Shown piece after piece: positions 8,517-17,383 of a stretch of 44,090 nucleotides of DNA. The notes beneath the pieces were generated by a model that worked only from the letters and a program-made list of their open reading frames with translations, did no database searches and had not been told where the DNA came from. The stretch's first letter is position 1. Every line of letters begins with the position of its first letter. The stretch is from JACVRW01 sp035705985. Lineage in GTDB: Bacteria > Actinomycetota > Thermoleophilia > Solirubrobacterales > Thermoleophilaceae. The stretch lies in assembly GCA_035705985.1 (NCBI GenBank), contig DASSVP010000205.1:1-44090 (forward strand), in the 5' to 3' direction. The translations under genes and the position numbers were made by a program.

Positions 8517-9886
8517 GGCGCGCGATCAAGAAGCAGGCGCGGGTCTTCGTGGCGATCATCTTCCTGATCGTCGGTGCGCTGGGGATCGGCGGCTACATCC
8601 TGTCGAACCAGCGCTTCTACCTGCCCGCCGAGGTGCCGCTGCTCGGCACCGACTTCTACACCGTGAAGGCCGAGCTGCCGAGCGGCCAGGCGGTCGTGCC
8701 CGGGCAGGGCCAGACGGTGAACATCGCCGGCGTCAAGATCGGCGAGGTCGGCTCCGTGCGGCTGGACGACGGCAGGGCGGTCGTCGAGATGCACATCCAG
8801 GACGAGTACCGGCCGATCTACCGGGACGCCACGGTGCTGCTGCGGCCGAAGACCGGCCTGAAGGACATGTACCTCGCGCTCGACCCGGGCACGCGCGCGG
8901 CCGGCAAGCTGCCCGAGGGCGGCCGAGTGCGAGTGGGGAACACGCTGCCGGACGTGAACACGGACGAGTTCCTCGCGCAGCTCGACGCGGATACGCGGGC
9001 GTACCTCCAGATCCTCCTGAACGCGGGCGGCACGGCCTTCGACGACGAGGTCACGGGCGCCGACGCCCGCTACGAGCAGACGGCCGCGCAGGACCTCCGC
9101 GAGGTGTTCAAGCGCTTCGAGCCGACCGCTCGCGACGGCAAGCGCATCACCCGCCTGCTGATCGAGCGCCGGGAGAACATCCGGCGCGTGATCCACAACT
9201 TCCAGGAGCTCTCGACCGCGCTCGCCCGGCGCGACGACCAGCTCGCGTCGTTCGTGGACTCGGCGAACGCGAACTTCGAGGCGTTCGCCGCGGAGGAGGG
9301 CTCGCTCCGGGAGGCGCTGCGGCTCTTCCCCGGCGCGCTCGACCAGACGGAGCAGACGCTGACGAAGACCGGCGAGCTGGCCGGCCAGCTGGGCCCCGCG
9401 CTCGAGCGCCTCCGCCCGTTCGCGCGTGAGCTCGCGCCGGCGCTTCGCAGGACGCGGCCGTTCTTCGACGAGACGACGCCGATCATCCGCGACCAGATCC
9501 GGCCCTTCGCCCGCGACGTCCAGCCAACCGTGAGGGACCTCCGCGCGGCCACCGAGGACCTCGCCGTGGTGAGCCCGCGGCTGGCCCGCACCTTCCGCGT
9601 CCTCAACCGCTTCTTCAACACGCTCGCCTACGAGCCGCCCGGCGCCGGCCGCTCCTTCAACTTCTGGGCGGCGTGGGCCGCCCACTCCGGGGCGACGATG
9701 TTCAACCTCCAGGACGCCCACGGGCCGATCCGGCGCGGGCTCGTGCTCGTGAACTGCAACGGCTACGACGTGCTCGAGCAGGTCATCCTCGGCAACCCGC
9801 AGCTCGGCACGCTCACCACGCTGCTGAACCTCCCGCCCGAGGGGCAGGCCTGTCCCACCCACCCACCCGACGAGCGCGTGCCGTGA
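8513..9886 (+). CDS. mceE: MceE: Mce/MlaD-domain lipid-transfer protein 5
   Basis: 457 residues from GTG at 8513, chosen because it forms a GTGA overlap with mceD and directly precedes the anchor helix (10-30, VFVAIIFLIVGALGIGGYIL). An open frame continues far upstream but overlaps mceD and is not coding. MCE domain 48-126 (FYTVKAELPSGQAVVPGQGQ, ending MYLALDPG), then long helices to about 380. There is no lipobox, unlike mycobacterial MceE (LprK), which is a lipoprotein; this subunit is anchored by a helix instead. It ends with a GTGA overlap with mceF. Confidence 0.9.
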   Translation: MRRAIKKQARVFVAIIFLIVGALGIGGYILSNQRFYLPAEVPLLGTDFYTVKAELPSGQAVVPGQGQTVNIAGVKIGEVGSVRLDDGRAVVEMHIQDEYRPIYRDATVLLRPKTGLKDMYLALDPGTRAAGKLPEGGRVRVGNTLPDVNTDEFLAQLDADTRAYLQILLNAGGTAFDDEVTGADARYEQTAAQDLREVFKRFEPTARDGKRITRLLIERRENIRRVIHNFQELSTALARRDDQLASFVDSANANFEAFAAEEGSLREALRLFPGALDQTEQTLTKTGELAGQLGPALERLRPFARELAPALRRTRPFFDETTPIIRDQIRPFARDVQPTVRDLRAATEDLAVVSPRLARTFRVLNRFFNTLAYEPPGAGRSFNFWAAWAAHSGATMFNLQDAHGPIRRGLVLVNCNGYDVLEQVILGNPQLGTLTTLLNLPPEGQACPTHPPDERVP

Positions 9887-11394
9887 TCAAGCAGACCCCC
9901 AGCCTCGGCCGGATCTTCGCGATGGCCGCGTTCACGCTCTCGTGCTTCGGCATCCTGGTGTTCCTCTGGCTCAACTTCGGCGGCTCCGTGCCGCTCCAGC
10001 CCGAGGGCTACCGCGTGAAGGTCGGCTTCCCGTCCGCCACGCAGCTGGCCCAGGAGGCCGACGTCCGCATCTCCGGCGTGCGCGTGGGCCGCGTGAAGAG
10101 GCTGGAGCCGAACGAGCTGACCGGCTTGACCGACACGGAGCTCGAGGTCGACGCGCGCTACGCGCCGATCCCGAAGGACACGCGCGCGATCCTGCGACAG
10201 AAGTCGCTGCTCGGGGAGACCTACGTGGAGCTGGCGCCGGGTGACGGCAGGCGCGGGGTGGTCGACGACGGCGGCACGCTCGCCGCGGGCCGGGTGGCCG
10301 ACACGGTGGAGCTCGACGAGATCCTGCGCGGCTTCGACCCGGTGACGCGCGAGCGCTTCTCGACCTGGTTCGACCAGGCCGGCGTGGCCGCGAAGGGCAA
10401 CGCGGAGCCGCTGAACGACGCGCTCGCCCACCTCACGCCGTTCGCGGAGGAGACCGACGACGTGCTGGCCGTGCTGCGCCGCCAGAGCGGCGCGACGCGC
10501 CGCTTCGTGCGCGACACCGGCTACGTGTTCGACGCGCTCACGGAGCGCAAGGGTCAGCTCCGCGAGCTGATCCGGAACTCCAACCGGACCTGGGAGGCGG
10601 TCGCGAGCCGCGACTCGCAGCTCGCCGACACCTTCCGTGTCTTCCCGACCTTCCTGCGGGAGAGCAGGGCGACGACGGAGCGAATCACGAAGTTCGCCGC
10701 GGACACCGATCCGCTGATCGACCAGCTGCGGCCGGCCGCGCGCGAGATCTCGCCGACGCTCGTGGACCTCGACGCGCTCGCCCCCGACCTCAAGGGCCTC
10801 TTCGTGGACCTCGACCCACTCGTCCGCGTCTCCCGGCGCGGCCTGCCGGCCACCTCCGAGGTGCTCGACAACACCCGTCCCGTGCTGCGCCGGATCGACC
10901 CGTGGCTGCGAAACCTAACCCCCATCTTCGACTACCTCGGCCTCTACCGGCGTGAGATCGCGGCGTTCCTCGCGAACGACGCCGCGGCCACTCAGGGCAC
11001 GGAGCAGTCCTTCAACAACACCTCGCGCTTCCTGCACTACCTGCGCACCGCGAACCCGGTGAACCCGGAGATGATGACCGGCTGGCCGTTCCGGCTCAGG
11101 ACGAACCGATCCAACCCCTACACCGAGCCGGGCGGCTACGACAAGCTCCGCACGGAGGGGCATCTCGAGGTCTACGGCTCCTACCTCTGCACGGACAATC
11201 CCGTGCCGGAGCCGCCCGAGCCGAACGAGTGGATCTCCGAGGACCTCGCCGCGCAGATCTACCGCTTCGTCTGGGGCGGCGACGCGAACCGCGACAGGGC
11301 GCCGCCGTGCGACCCGCAGGCGCCGCTCGGACGCCTGGCCGGGCAGCCGGGGCTGTTCCCGCGACTGCAGCCGCTTCCGCCCGGCTCTCCCTAA
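9883..11394 (+). CDS. mceF: MceF: Mce/MlaD-domain lipid-transfer protein 6
   Basis: 503 residues from GTG at 9883, set by the GTGA overlap with mceE and by the anchor helix that follows (10-31). MCE domain 42-120 (YRVKVGFPSATQLAQEADVRI, ending YVELAPG), a helical needle region to about 350 and a C-terminal region with conserved aromatic and Asn residues (FNNTSRFLHYLRTANPVNPE, about 380-400). This completes the six-subunit set expected for a heterohexameric Mce tube. The stop lies 9 nt before the MMPL gene, so the transporter and the exporter are probably co-transcribed. Confidence 0.9.
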   Translation: MIKQTPSLGRIFAMAAFTLSCFGILVFLWLNFGGSVPLQPEGYRVKVGFPSATQLAQEADVRISGVRVGRVKRLEPNELTGLTDTELEVDARYAPIPKDTRAILRQKSLLGETYVELAPGDGRRGVVDDGGTLAAGRVADTVELDEILRGFDPVTRERFSTWFDQAGVAAKGNAEPLNDALAHLTPFAEETDDVLAVLRRQSGATRRFVRDTGYVFDALTERKGQLRELIRNSNRTWEAVASRDSQLADTFRVFPTFLRESRATTERITKFAADTDPLIDQLRPAAREISPTLVDLDALAPDLKGLFVDLDPLVRVSRRGLPATSEVLDNTRPVLRRIDPWLRNLTPIFDYLGLYRREIAAFLANDAAATQGTEQSFNNTSRFLHYLRTANPVNPEMMTGWPFRLRTNRSNPYTEPGGYDKLRTEGHLEVYGSYLCTDNPVPEPPEPNEWISEDLAAQIYRFVWGGDANRDRAPPCDPQAPLGRLAGQPGLFPRLQPLPPGSP

Positions 11395-11403
11395 GCTGAC
11401 CGT

Positions 11404-14013
11404 GTGATCGAGCGCTTGCTCCGACGGCTCGTGGGGGCCGTTACGCGGCGGCCCGTGCTCGTGCTGGGCCTCACGGCCGTGCTGGCGCTGGGAGGCGCCG
11501 CGCTCGCGCTGCGGCTGGAGCCGAGCGCCGCCACGGAGACGCTCGTCGACCGCGGCTCCGAGAGCTTCAAGGACACGGAGCGCTTCAAGCGCGACTTCGG
11601 CGACGAGGCGATCCTGGTGCTCGTTCGCGGCGAGGTCACACGCAGCGTCCTCACGCCGGACCTGAACCGCCTGATCCGGCTCGAGGGCTGTCTCAGCGGC
11701 AACGTGCCGGACACGAAGGAAGGCCTCGGCAAGCTGCCGCCCGTGTGCCGCGAGATAGCGGAGCTCGACGCCGCGAAGGTCGTCTACGGGCCCGGCACGT
11801 TCATCAACACGGCCACGAACCAGGTCCAGGACCAGTTCGCCCGCAAGCAGACCGAGGCCGCCGCGGAGGCTGAGCGCGTCTCGAACGCCGCCCGCCGGCT
11901 CTCGAGGCGTCGTGGCGACCCGAAGTCCGAGCAGGAGCGGCTCGCCCGCTCGGCCGCCGAGGCGGTGCAGGCGCAGTTCATCAACGAGACGCTGAAGCTC
12001 GCGCTCCGCTTCGGCATCACCGGTGTGCCTCAGATAACGGACCCGTCGTGGGTGTCGGCGCTCGTCTTCGACCGCACGGCCGGCGGTCCCGGTATCCCGA
12101 AGTCCCGCTTCGCCTACCTGTTCCCGTCGAAGAACGCGGCTCTGATCCAGATCCGGCTCCGGCCCGGCCTGAGCGACGCCGACCGCGAACGCGCGATCGC
12201 GCTGATCCGCGAGGCCACCGGGCAGAGGGTGTTCGAGCCCCGCGAGGGCGCGCGCTACATCGTGACCGGCGTGCCCGTCGTGGCGGCCGGGCTCGCCGAC
12301 GCGGTGCGCGACGCGATCTTCGTGCTGCTCGGCGCCGCGCTGCTGCTGATGGCGGCCACCCTCGCGCTCGTCTTCCGCTCACGCCTGCGCCTGCTGCCGC
12401 TGGGCCTGGCGCTGGCGGCCGCGGCGATGACGTTCGGCGCGCTTTCGCTGGCGGGCGGCGACCTCACGATGGCGTCGATCGCGGCGCTGCCCGTCCTGAT
12501 CGGGCTTGCGGTGGACTACGCGATCCAGTTCCACGCTCGCTTCGACGAGGCCGTCGCGCGCGGCGAGCCCGAGCCGGCGGTCGCGGCGGTCGGCGCCGGA
12601 GGGCCCACGATCCTCACGGCCGGCGTGGCCACGGCCACGGGGTTCCTGGTCCTGCTGCTGTCGCCCGTGCCCATGGTGCGCGGGTTCGGGGCCCTGCTCG
12701 TGATCGGCATCGTCCTCGCGCTCGCGTGCGCGCTCTGCGCGGGGTTCGCGGCGCTGGTTCGGCGCAGGGCCCCGGGGCGGGAGCGCGCGCCGCTCGCGCT
12801 GCCCGGGTTTCTCCACTCTGCGGGTGAGTGGCTCGCGGACCGCTCCTGGCGCACGCTCGGCTTCTCGCTGTCGCACCCGCGGCGCGTGCTCGCGATCGGG
12901 CTCGCGGTGGCCGTGGTGGGCCTCGCGGTGGACACCCAGAGCGAGGTGGTCTCCGACGTCCGCGAGCTGGTTCCGCAGGACCTTCAGGCGCTGAAGGACG
13001 TGAACGTGCTCCAGGAGGAGACCGGCGTGTCCGGCGAGATCGACGTGACGGTGCGCGCCGACGACATCACCGACCCGGGGGTGATCGCGTGGATGACGCG
13101 TTTCCAGCAGCAGGTCCTGCGCGAGCACGGCTACCGCCCCGGCAAGCGCTGCACGCAGAAGCGGAACGCGCCCGAGCTCTGCCCGGCGCTGTCGCTGCCG
13201 GACCTGTTCTCGACGGGCGGGCAGCGCAGCGTACGCCGCCTGCTCGACGCCGTTCCCGCGTACTTCTCCCAGGGCGTCGTGACCGCCGACCGCAGGACCG
13301 CGAACCTTGCCTTCGGCATCCGGCTGATGCCGCTCGACCGCCAGAAGGAGGTCGTGGAGGACATCAAGGCGGCGCTGAAGCCGCCCGACGGCGTGGAGGC
13401 GTCCGTCGTCGGCCTGCCCGTGCTCGCCGCCGAGGCGAACGGCGCGCTGTCCTCGCCGTGGCGGCGCGGCCTCACCCTGCTGGCCGCGCTCGCCGGCGTG
13501 TTCCTGGTCCTGTTCCTCGCGCGGCGCTCCGCCCGGGAGGCTGCTGTGCCGCTCATTCCGATCGCGCTCGCCACGGGCTGGTCGGGCCTGGTCCTGTTCG
13601 TGCTCGGGTTGCTCCCGGGGCCGCTGGAGGTGGACCTGAACCCGATGTCGGTCACACTCGGGGCGCTCGTGATCGCGATCTCCACCGAGTTCTCGGTCCT
13701 GCTGTCCTCCCGCTACAGGCAGGAGCGCGAGGCCGGGGCTGGCCCCGCGCGAGCGATTGAGCTCGCATACGCCTCGACGGGAGCGGCCGTGCTGGCCTCG
13801 GGCCTCACCGCGGTAGCCGGTTTCGCGGCCCTGATCTTCTCCGACATCCGGATGCTCAGGGACTTCGGGATCCTGACCGTGGTCGACCTGGGGGTGTCGC
13901 TGGTGGGCGTGATGGTCGTGCTGCCGGCCGCACTCCTCTGGGCGGAGGAGCACGGGCCGTTCCGGGTCCGGAATCTGCTCGCGAGCCGGCGGGCGCAGCC
14001 GGACACGCCGTGA
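11404..14013 (+). CDS. MMPL/HAE3-family RND transporter
   Basis: 869-residue RND-superfamily membrane protein of the MMPL/HAE3 (hydrophobe exporter) type. TM1 is at about 18-36. A large periplasmic loop follows, then a block of helices (about 295-450) containing the GLAVDYAIQFHARFDEA motif with its membrane Asp, which corresponds to the proton-relay region of MMPL proteins. A second copy of the loop-plus-helices layout fills 490-860, where the equivalent motif reads ISTEFSVLLSSRYRQE (Glu in place of Asp). The family moves lipids, hopanoids or siderophores. The GTG start is 9 nt after mceF. In mycobacteria MMPL proteins export lipids that Mce systems can import, so the linkage suggests a shared envelope lipid, but direction and substrate are inferred. 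Confidence 0.88.
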   Translation: MIERLLRRLVGAVTRRPVLVLGLTAVLALGGAALALRLEPSAATETLVDRGSESFKDTERFKRDFGDEAILVLVRGEVTRSVLTPDLNRLIRLEGCLSGNVPDTKEGLGKLPPVCREIAELDAAKVVYGPGTFINTATNQVQDQFARKQTEAAAEAERVSNAARRLSRRRGDPKSEQERLARSAAEAVQAQFINETLKLALRFGITGVPQITDPSWVSALVFDRTAGGPGIPKSRFAYLFPSKNAALIQIRLRPGLSDADRERAIALIREATGQRVFEPREGARYIVTGVPVVAAGLADAVRDAIFVLLGAALLLMAATLALVFRSRLRLLPLGLALAAAAMTFGALSLAGGDLTMASIAALPVLIGLAVDYAIQFHARFDEAVARGEPEPAVAAVGAGGPTILTAGVATATGFLVLLLSPVPMVRGFGALLVIGIVLALACALCAGFAALVRRRAPGRERAPLALPGFLHSAGEWLADRSWRTLGFSLSHPRRVLAIGLAVAVVGLAVDTQSEVVSDVRELVPQDLQALKDVNVLQEETGVSGEIDVTVRADDITDPGVIAWMTRFQQQVLREHGYRPGKRCTQKRNAPELCPALSLPDLFSTGGQRSVRRLLDAVPAYFSQGVVTADRRTANLAFGIRLMPLDRQKEVVEDIKAALKPPDGVEASVVGLPVLAAEANGALSSPWRRGLTLLAALAGVFLVLFLARRSAREAAVPLIPIALATGWSGLVLFVLGLLPGPLEVDLNPMSVTLGALVIAISTEFSVLLSSRYRQEREAGAGPARAIELAYASTGAAVLASGLTAVAGFAALIFSDIRMLRDFGILTVVDLGVSLVGVMVVLPAALLWAEEHGPFRVRNLLASRRAQPDTP

Positions 14014-14714
14014 GCGGGAACGACCGCTTCGAGGACCTCTCGCCCGGCGAGCGGCTCGCCGAGCGCGACCGCACGCATCCGGAGCCCGTGCGCCCGCCGG
14101 AGGTGCCGCGGCCGGGCAACAAGTACGCCTGGCTCGTGGGCATCCTGATGCTGATGGGCCTCGCCGTGCTGCTGTTCGCGCAGACGCTGCCGAACAAGGG
14201 AAAGGGTCTGCGCGGGCCGGAGGTCGGCCAGCGGCTGCCGGCCTTCGCGGCGCCGGCGGCCCGCGGCAACGTGAAGGGCGACGCGAACGTCTGCCAGAAG
14301 GAACCCTGCAACGAGAACGCCGGGCCGATCCCCGCCTGCGAGGTGCGCGGCGAGGGGGTCGTCGTGGTCTGCCCGACCGAGAAGGGCTCGCGGGTCATGA
14401 CGTTCGTGGTCACGCGCGGCACCGACTGCGAGCCGCAGGTGGACCGCCTGGAGCGGATCGCGGCGGACTTCCCCGGGGTGGAGTTCGTGACGGTCCTCAG
14501 CGGGGACTCGAAGGACGAGGCGCGCAACCTCGCGCGGGCACGCCGTTGGCGGCAGCCGGTGGCCGTGGACGAGGACGGCTCGCTCGTGAACCTGTACGGC
14601 GTGGGCGTCTGCCCGATCACGGTGTTCGCCCGCAACGGCCGCGTGCGCTCCGCACCGGTGGGGAACCTCACCGAAGCCGAGCTGCGCCGCCGCACGGAGC
14701 GGCTTGCCGGATGA
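14010..14714 (+). CDS. membrane-anchored thioredoxin-fold (redoxin-like) protein
   Basis: 234 residues. A cytoplasmic N-terminus (1-38) rich in Pro and charge precedes one transmembrane helix (39-58) and an extracytoplasmic thioredoxin-like domain (about 70-232). Cys140 in GTDCEPQVDRL is at the position of the attacking Cys in AhpC/TSA-type proteins, without a CxxC pair. Cys201-Pro202 (VGVCPITVF) matches the cis-Pro loop. Cys95, Cys100, Cys110 and Cys121 lie in an insertion before the core. GTGA overlap with the MMPL gene and ATGA overlap with the next gene tie it to the operon. A role in disulfide handling or peroxide removal at the envelope is plausible but unproven. Confidence 0.65.
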   Translation: MSGNDRFEDLSPGERLAERDRTHPEPVRPPEVPRPGNKYAWLVGILMLMGLAVLLFAQTLPNKGKGLRGPEVGQRLPAFAAPAARGNVKGDANVCQKEPCNENAGPIPACEVRGEGVVVVCPTEKGSRVMTFVVTRGTDCEPQVDRLERIAADFPGVEFVTVLSGDSKDEARNLARARRWRQPVAVDEDGSLVNLYGVGVCPITVFARNGRVRSAPVGNLTEAELRRRTERLAG

Positions 14715-15346
14715 GCGAGCTCGACCTCGTCGAGGGGTGGGTCGAGCCCGAGCTCGCGGAGGAGTTCCCGGAGCTCTGCCTCGTACACGCCGGCGTGGAG
14801 GTCCGCCCGGGCAGCTCGCCGCGCGCCATCAAGCAGCGGCTCCGGATGCTCGCCGATCGCTACACCGGCGGCAAGGTCATCCATATGCGCCAGGACCCGG
14901 TGCCGTGGGCCTACCGCGTGTTCTCGCGCCAGGTCGGGATCGACCCGGACCACGACCGCACGCCCGTGGAGGCCGTCGCGCTCCAGCGGCTGAAGCAGGG
15001 CGGCCTTCGGAGCGAGAACATCGTGGACGACGCGCTCACGATCGCGATAGCGGAGACCGGCGTGCCGCTGGTGGCGCTCGACGCCGAGCGCATGGACGGT
15101 GAGCCGGGGCTCCGGCTCGCGCGCTCGGGCGAGACGCTCGGCGGCGGGCGGCCGCTGTCGCCGCGTCAGCTCGTGGTGGCCGACTCCGCGCGCCCCGTGG
15201 CCGTGGTGCTGGGCGAGGTCTCGGAGGATGCCGGCGTGACCCCGGAGACGGAGCGCATGATCCTCTGCGCCCTGGGCGTGAAGGGGGTCCCGCGCATCAG
15301 CCTGGAGGAAGCGCTGTGGTGCGCGGCCGAGACGCTTTACACTTGA
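14711..15346 (+). CDS. B3/B4 tRNA-binding-domain protein (PheT-like)
   Basis: 211 residues from ATG at 14711 (ATGA overlap with the upstream gene). It resembles the stand-alone B3/B4 domain related to the editing module of phenylalanyl-tRNA synthetase beta chain. Features seen: the segment with PVEAVALQRLKQGGL and ENIVDDALTIAIAETGVPLVA (about 85-120), which matches the family's conserved helix and strand, and the ending VLGEVSEDAGVTPETERMIL-type block (about 160-180). Family members are thought to act on mischarged tRNA or amino acids; no experimental role is known to me for this group. Its place downstream of transport genes gives no clear functional link. Confidence 0.7.
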   Translation: MSELDLVEGWVEPELAEEFPELCLVHAGVEVRPGSSPRAIKQRLRMLADRYTGGKVIHMRQDPVPWAYRVFSRQVGIDPDHDRTPVEAVALQRLKQGGLRSENIVDDALTIAIAETGVPLVALDAERMDGEPGLRLARSGETLGGGRPLSPRQLVVADSARPVAVVLGEVSEDAGVTPETERMILCALGVKGVPRISLEEALWCAAETLYT

Positions 15347-15351
15347 CGCGC

Positions 15352-15876
15352 GTGCCTGACGTACTCGACAGGCCAGTAGCTCCCGCGCTGCCGCTGGCGC
15401 CGCCGGAGAAGGGCGTGGCTGCGCCGGGTGCGCCGGCCCCGGCTTGCCCGGGGCAGCGCGCCGCGCGGCGGACCCTGCTCGACCAGGTCGCCCGGCTCGA
15501 GAGCGAGCTGGGGCAGGTCTTCTGCGCCGTCTGGCCGCGTACCGGGATGAGCGCCCCGCTCGTGCCATCGCGCGGGGGCGGGCCGAGGATCCTCTCGCTG
15601 GGCGAGCTCGAGCAGCTGCGCGACGACCTGGCCGGGCGCGTGGCCGACGCGCGGAAGGCGCTCTCCGACCGCACCTGGGTCGAGGAGCAGAACCGGCGCC
15701 TGATCGAGGAGATGCTGCTCGACCCGAAGCGCCACAAGTGGCGCCGGGTATCGGCCGAGGACATCGGCGAGCGCGGCTGCAAGCACTGGCACGTGCGCCC
15801 GCGCCTGGGCTTCATCGGAATGCTGATGGGCTGGTGGCGGGTCGTCATCAGCTCCGGCTGCCCGTTAGCCACCTGA
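15352..15876 (+). CDS. conserved hypothetical protein, helical, basic C-terminus
   Basis: 174 residues from GTG at 15352, 5 nt after the previous stop; an earlier in-frame GTG at 15316 would overlap the upstream gene by 31 bp. I do not recognise a named family. Residues 1-40 are Pro/Ala-rich and probably disordered. Residues 41-60 and 82-125 look helical, the second like a coiled coil (LGELEQLRDDLAGRVADARK). Residues 126-170 are basic and aromatic (KRHKWRRVSAEDIGERGCKH, then RPRLGFIGMLMGWWRVVIS), which could bind membrane or nucleic acid. Translation of the next gene begins 1 nt after its stop. Confidence 0.6.
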   Translation: MPDVLDRPVAPALPLAPPEKGVAAPGAPAPACPGQRAARRTLLDQVARLESELGQVFCAVWPRTGMSAPLVPSRGGGPRILSLGELEQLRDDLAGRVADARKALSDRTWVEEQNRRLIEEMLLDPKRHKWRRVSAEDIGERGCKHWHVRPRLGFIGMLMGWWRVVISSGCPLAT

Positions 15877-15877
15877 C

Positions 15878-16345
15878 ATGGGGAGGCGCAGCCGCAAGCG
15901 CGGTGAGTCGACGCGCGCCGAGCGCGATGCGGCGCGGCGCGCGCGGGCGCTCGAGCCCGAGCCGCGCCGGCGAAGGTCGGGCCGCCCGGAGGCGCCCTGG
16001 GGCAACTTCCCGCTGTCCGAGCTGATCATCCTCCTCGGGATCGTCCTGATCGCCTGGGGGGCATTCCGGGGCGAGGGAGGCGAGGAGATGCTCGTGTCCG
16101 GGCTCGTGATCGCCTCGCTGGGCGGCGGCGAGCTCGCGCTGCGCGAGCACCTGGCCGGTTACCGCTCGCACTCCAGCCTGCTCGCCGGAGTCGCGGCGTT
16201 CGTGTCGGTGACCGTGGTCGCGCTCGGGCTCGGCCCCGTGAAGGTCTGGATCCTCGCGCTCGTCGGCGGCGCCGTCTTCGCCGCTACTTTCTACTCGATG
16301 CGCGAGCTCTTCAAGCGCCGCTCCGGCGGCCTCGGCTTCCGGTGA
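15878..16345 (+). CDS. small integral membrane protein of unknown function
   Basis: 155 residues. The N-terminus (1-42) is strongly basic and Arg-rich and should stay in the cytoplasm. Four hydrophobic segments follow at about 47-63, 72-88, 100-117 and 121-140, with a basic C-terminal end (FKRRSGGLGFR). No enzyme motif is visible. It starts 1 nt after the upstream stop and its own stop overlaps the GTG of the VOC gene (GTGA), so it is cotranslated with both neighbours. Confidence 0.65.
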   Translation: MGRRSRKRGESTRAERDAARRARALEPEPRRRRSGRPEAPWGNFPLSELIILLGIVLIAWGAFRGEGGEEMLVSGLVIASLGGGELALREHLAGYRSHSSLLAGVAAFVSVTVVALGLGPVKVWILALVGGAVFAATFYSMRELFKRRSGGLGFR

Positions 16346-16758
16346 GCGAGCGCCGCCTGCGGATCGCGGGCCTCCATCACATCACCCTCCTCGTCGCGGA
16401 CGTGGAGCGCTCGCTCGCCTTCTACAGGAACGTGCTCGGGATGCGCCTGGTCAAGCAGACGGTGAACGACGACGACCGGAATGCCCGCCACCTGATCTTC
16501 GGGGACGCGGAGGGGCGTCCCGGCACGCTCGTCACCTGCCTCGAGTACCCGGACCTCGACGAGGGCACGGTCGGGCGCGGCTCCATCCACCACTTCGCGC
16601 TGGCGGTCGAGAGCGAGGCGGAGCTGGCGGCGTGGCGGGACTACCTCGGCTCGCGCGGCGTCGCGGCGACCGAGGTGATGGACCGCAGCGACTTCAAGTC
16701 GATCTACGTGCGCGATCCCGACGGCCACATCGTCGAGATCGCGACGACCGGCGGATAG
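16342..16758 (+). CDS. VOC/glyoxalase-family protein, ring-cleaving-dioxygenase-like
   Basis: 138-residue single vicinal-oxygen-chelate domain with two beta-alpha-beta-beta-beta modules. Likely metal ligands are His12 or His13 (GLHHITL), His83 or His84 (SIHHFAL) and Glu132 (HIVEIAT). The stretch FYRNVLGMRLVKQTVNDDD with GDAEGRPGTLVT closely resembles the N-terminal half of MhqO-type hydroquinone-specific dioxygenases as I recall them, but those proteins are about twice as long, so this is a half-size relative whose substrate is open. GTG start in a GTGA overlap. Last gene of the long rightward unit; a strong hairpin follows. Confidence 0.8.
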   Translation: MSERRLRIAGLHHITLLVADVERSLAFYRNVLGMRLVKQTVNDDDRNARHLIFGDAEGRPGTLVTCLEYPDLDEGTVGRGSIHHFALAVESEAELAAWRDYLGSRGVAATEVMDRSDFKSIYVRDPDGHIVEIATTGG

Positions 16759-16802
16759 CAGGGCTGCGCCGCCCGGCACCCGGCGCTTGCCAACTGCAGC
16801 GA

Positions 16803-16833
16803 GAGGGCGGCCGGCCTCTCCCCGGCCGCCCTC
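16803..16833. terminator. GC-rich hairpin between convergent genes, likely bidirectional terminator
   Basis: Perfect 12-bp inverted repeat: GAGGGCGGCCGG (16803-16814) and its complement (16822-16833) around a 7-nt loop. It lies between the VOC stop (16758, rightward) and the mIHF stop (16847, leftward). No U-tract follows on either strand, as is common for terminators in high-GC actinobacteria. Function is inferred from position and stem strength. Confidence 0.65.
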
Positions 16834-16846
16834 CCCTGTGCTCCGG

Positions 16847-17242
16847 TCAGGCGGCCGTCAGCGCGCGTTCGCGAGTGCTCAGCGACGCCCGCGCGGTGGC
16901 GGCCTCAATTCCTGCCGGGGCGTTCTTTGCGGCGAGCACGGCGGCCAGCGCAAGTCGCTGGCGCTCGGTGAGCGTTCCGACCTGCTTGTTCTCCGGGACG
17001 CCGAGCGACACGAGCAGTCTTCTGCAACGGGCCCTGCCCCAGCGCTTCTGGCTCATCAGCAGGTCGCTGATCGACATGCTGTGCGCCTGCCAGGGGCAGC
17101 TGAGGATCACCTCAGCGGCCTCGAGCTCGCCCCCCGCGATCCGACGCTTCATCCGAGCCCTGGCGAGGCGTACGCGGTTGGCGTACTCCAGCGCCTGCAA
17201 ATGCTGCTCTTGACCAGCGTCGATCGTGGCCGGCTTGCCCAT
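16847..17242 (-). CDS. mihF: actinobacterial integration host factor (mIHF)
   Basis: 131 residues from ATG at 17242, chosen for the SD GGGGAGG located a few nt upstream; a longer reading is possible but lacks this support. The protein matches the mycobacterial-type IHF: an N-terminal helix rich in Ala and Arg (YANRVRLARARMKRRIAGGE, 20-39), the AAEVI segment, then ISDLLMSQKRWGRARCRRLL with VSLGVP (58-83), which is the helix-two-turn-helix DNA-contact region, and LTERQRLALAAVL (91-103). It is a small, abundant nucleoid protein that bends DNA. In most actinobacteria mihF is next to gmk; here it sits divergent from pyk, which is unusual. The tail 105-131 is longer than in typical mIHF. Confidence 0.85.
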   Translation of the reverse strand: MGKPATIDAGQEQHLQALEYANRVRLARARMKRRIAGGELEAAEVILSCPWQAHSMSISDLLMSQKRWGRARCRRLLVSLGVPENKQVGTLTERQRLALAAVLAAKNAPAGIEAATARASLSTRERALTAA

Positions 17243-17329
17243 CAGACCTCCCCGCACTGCGTGCGCTCAAAGACGAAGAAACGGACGATGCAGATACCCC
17301 GGGCCTCGTTTGGGGGCGGCGCCGAAGGG

Positions 17330-17356
17330 AGCGTGTGCGAAAGGGCCAGACACGCT
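17330..17356 (-). promoter_or_regulatory. inverted repeat in the mihF leader
   Basis: AGCGTGT (17330-17336) and ACACGCT (17350-17356) form a 7-bp perfect inverted repeat around 13 nt. If the mihF promoter at 17384-17412 is used, this falls about 20-45 nt into a leader of about 135 nt and could form an RNA hairpin. As DNA it could equally be a dyad operator. The rest of the 230-bp divergent region holds only short GC-rich palindromes. Confidence 0.35.
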
Positions 17357-17383
17357 TTCCGAACTGCCCCGAGGCCGGGGCCC

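Noticed and set aside
16786..16856. Insertion-sequence ends in the GC-rich inverted repeat near 16803
   Set aside because: No transposase or target-site duplication nearby; position between two convergent genes fits a terminator better.
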